From positions 1 to 64,000 of the forward strand of contig NZ_LDJH01000007.1 of assembly GCF_001431525.1 (NCBI RefSeq): 64,000 bases of DNA, written 5' to 3'. Of this stretch, positions 62,950-64,000 are shown piece by piece (the stretch's first letter is position 1; each line of letters opens with the position of its first letter). Both the position numbers and the translations under genes were made by a program. Under the pieces are notes generated by a model. That model had not been told where the DNA came from and did no database searches. It saw only the letters and a list, made by a program, of their open reading frames with translations. The stretch comes from Stenotrophomonas koreensis. Lineage in GTDB: Bacteria; Pseudomonadota; Gammaproteobacteria; Xanthomonadales; Xanthomonadaceae.

Positions 62950-64000
62950 CTACAGCGCGCGGCCGCGGGTTTCCGGCATCCAGCGCAGCGCGGCCAGGCC
63001 GCAGGCCAGGGCCAGCACGGTCGGATAGACCAGTCCCGCCAGCGGGCTGGCGTAATGCGCACTGACCGCGGCGGTGGCCAGCGGCATGAAGCCGCCGAAC
63101 CAGCCGTTGCCCAGGTGATACGGCAGGCCGATCGCGCTGTAGCGGATATGGGTCGGGAACAGCTCGACCAGGTAGGCCGAGGCCGGGCCGCAGACCAGTG
63201 CCACCGGCAGCGACAGCAGCCAAAGCCAGCCCAGCTGGGCCAGCCAGCCACCGCCGGCCACCGTGCTGGCGAGCAGGCCGGCAAATACCGGCAGCAGGCC
63301 AAGGCCGGCCAGCAGGAAGCCGGCAATGATCACCGGGCGCCGTCCGATGCGGTCGGACAACCAGCCGGCCAGCGGGAACAGCGGCGCGGCCAGCAGCAGG
63401 GCCAGCATCATCCGCGCCCCGGCCTGGCCGACATCCAGCCCGGCCTGGGCCTGCAGGAACACCAGCGGGTAGTACTGGCCGGCGTTCCAGACCACGCCCT
63501 GGGCGGCGGTCAGGGTGACCAGCGCCAGCAGCATGGTGCGCCGGTGCTGCGCGCTGCCGAACACCTCGCGCAGCGGCGAGCGCGCCACCCGGCCCTCGCG
63601 CTGCAGCTGCTCGAACGCCGGTGATTCGGCCAGGTGCAGGCGCATGTAGACCGACAGCGCGAGCAGCCCGAACGAGGCCAAAAACGGCAGCCGCCAGCCC
63701 CAGGCCTGGAAATCGTCCGCGCCCAGCCACTGCCGGCACAGGGTGATGGTGGCCAGTGCCAGCAGCAGGCCGAGGGTGCCTGTGGCCATCACCAGCGAGG
63801 TGTTCAGGCCACGCCGCGCCGGGCGCGAGTATTCGGCGACATAGGTCGCCGCACCGCCGAATTCACCGCCCACCGCCAGCCCCTGCAGCAGGCGCAGGAT
63901 CACCAGCAGCACCGGCGCGGCCAGGCCGATCTGCGCGTGGGTCGGCAGCAGGCCGATCGCCACCGTGGACAGGCCCATCAGCACGATGGTGACCAGGAAG
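62950..64000 (-). CDS. MFS transporter, metabolite:H+ symporter type (5' end cut by window edge)
   Basis: 350 residues visible, C-terminal to the first helices; the frame continues to the right edge. LQGLAVGGEFGGAATYVAEY is the MHS-family signature after helix 4, WLSDRIGRRPVIIAG the loop 8-9 motif. About nine helices are visible. Substrates of the family include shikimate, citrate, proline/betaine and ketoglutarate; not assignable here. Confidence 0.85.
   Translation of the reverse strand, partial: FLVTIVLMGLSTVAIGLLPTHAQIGLAAPVLLVILRLLQGLAVGGEFGGAATYVAEYSRPARRGLNTSLVMATGTLGLLLALATITLCRQWLGADDFQAWGWRLPFLASFGLLALSVYMRLHLAESPAFEQLQREGRVARSPLREVFGSAQHRRTMLLALVTLTAAQGVVWNAGQYYPLVFLQAQAGLDVGQAGARMMLALLLAAPLFPLAGWLSDRIGRRPVIIAGFLLAGLGLLPVFAGLLASTVAGGGWLAQLGWLWLLSLPVALVCGPASAYLVELFPTHIRYSAIGLPYHLGNGWFGGFMPLATAAVSAHYASPLAGLVYPTVLALACGLAALRWMPETRGRAL

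Overview
The window is GC-rich, densely coded DNA from a member of the Xanthomonadaceae (Stenotrophomonas/Pseudoxanthomonas/Xanthomonas relatives; genus not resolved). Four things point there: a stand-alone XVIPCD (type IV secretion targeting) protein, a complete oleABCD olefin locus, a nucleotidyl cyclase next to a cNMP-binding GGDEF protein laid out like Xanthomonas XC_0250/XC_0249, and CRP/Clp-type operators. No rRNA, tRNA, phage, IS transposase or CRISPR array was seen. Both edges cut genes: a FecR-domain protein on the left and an MFS transporter on the right.

Layout. 1-2325: FecR-domain protein and TPR/beta-barrel outer-membrane protein behind a Clp-like site. 2478-6823: pncA, purU, DUF2798, old yellow enzyme, SIR2 deacetylase, thioesterase. 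6981-11502: class Ia ribonucleotide reductase nrdA-nrdB, preceded by two NrdR boxes and an adenosylcobalamin riboswitch. This stretch is invaded by purine/pyrimidine-armed repeats, one of which carries an S23-type four-helix-bundle gene between nrdA and nrdB. 11643-19872: Na/Pi cotransporter, VWA protein, orphan XVIPCD protein, dapA, DUF2789, zapE, hydrolase, DMT transporter. 19930-22936: secreted nuclease, membrane cytochrome c, thermonuclease-like protein. 23149-27949: liuA-liuB-liuD leucine/isovalerate degradation operon without liuC. 27963-33135: a RiPP-like precursor peptide, a SagB-type dehydrogenase, a TPR-class III cyclase and a cNMP-binding diguanylate cyclase. 33343-37435: glyoxylate shunt aceB-aceA with a divergent LysR regulator. 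38321-46607: acyltransferase, arfB, and a translationally coupled five-gene envelope glycan cassette (HEAT, GT2, YaiO barrel, LTA-synthase-like sulfatase, secreted TIM-barrel-like protein) behind a perfect TGTGA-N6-TCACA site. 46756-51811: DUF2059, truC, ubiB, ubiJ, ddl, DUF1328. 51881-58317: oleD, oleC, oleB and oleA, interleaved with a YkgJ-type protein and a uracil-DNA glycosylase on the other strand. 58423-64000: DUF4156 lipoprotein, M16 peptidase, a small secreted protein, trmL and the MFS transporter.

How the parts may work together. Nucleotide second messengers recur: the cyclase/cNMP-GGDEF pair would link a cyclic mononucleotide to c-di-GMP, and Clp-type sites (Clp is c-di-GMP responsive in Xanthomonas) precede two outer-membrane/surface operons. 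The most novel-looking items are (1) the S23-gene element and its two ORF-less hairpin relatives, which supply coding termini to pncA and nrdB and sit inside the B12 riboswitch; (2) the RiPP-like precursor/SagB locus beside the cGMP/c-di-GMP pair; and (3) the HEAT-GT2-YaiO-sulfatase-TIM cassette.
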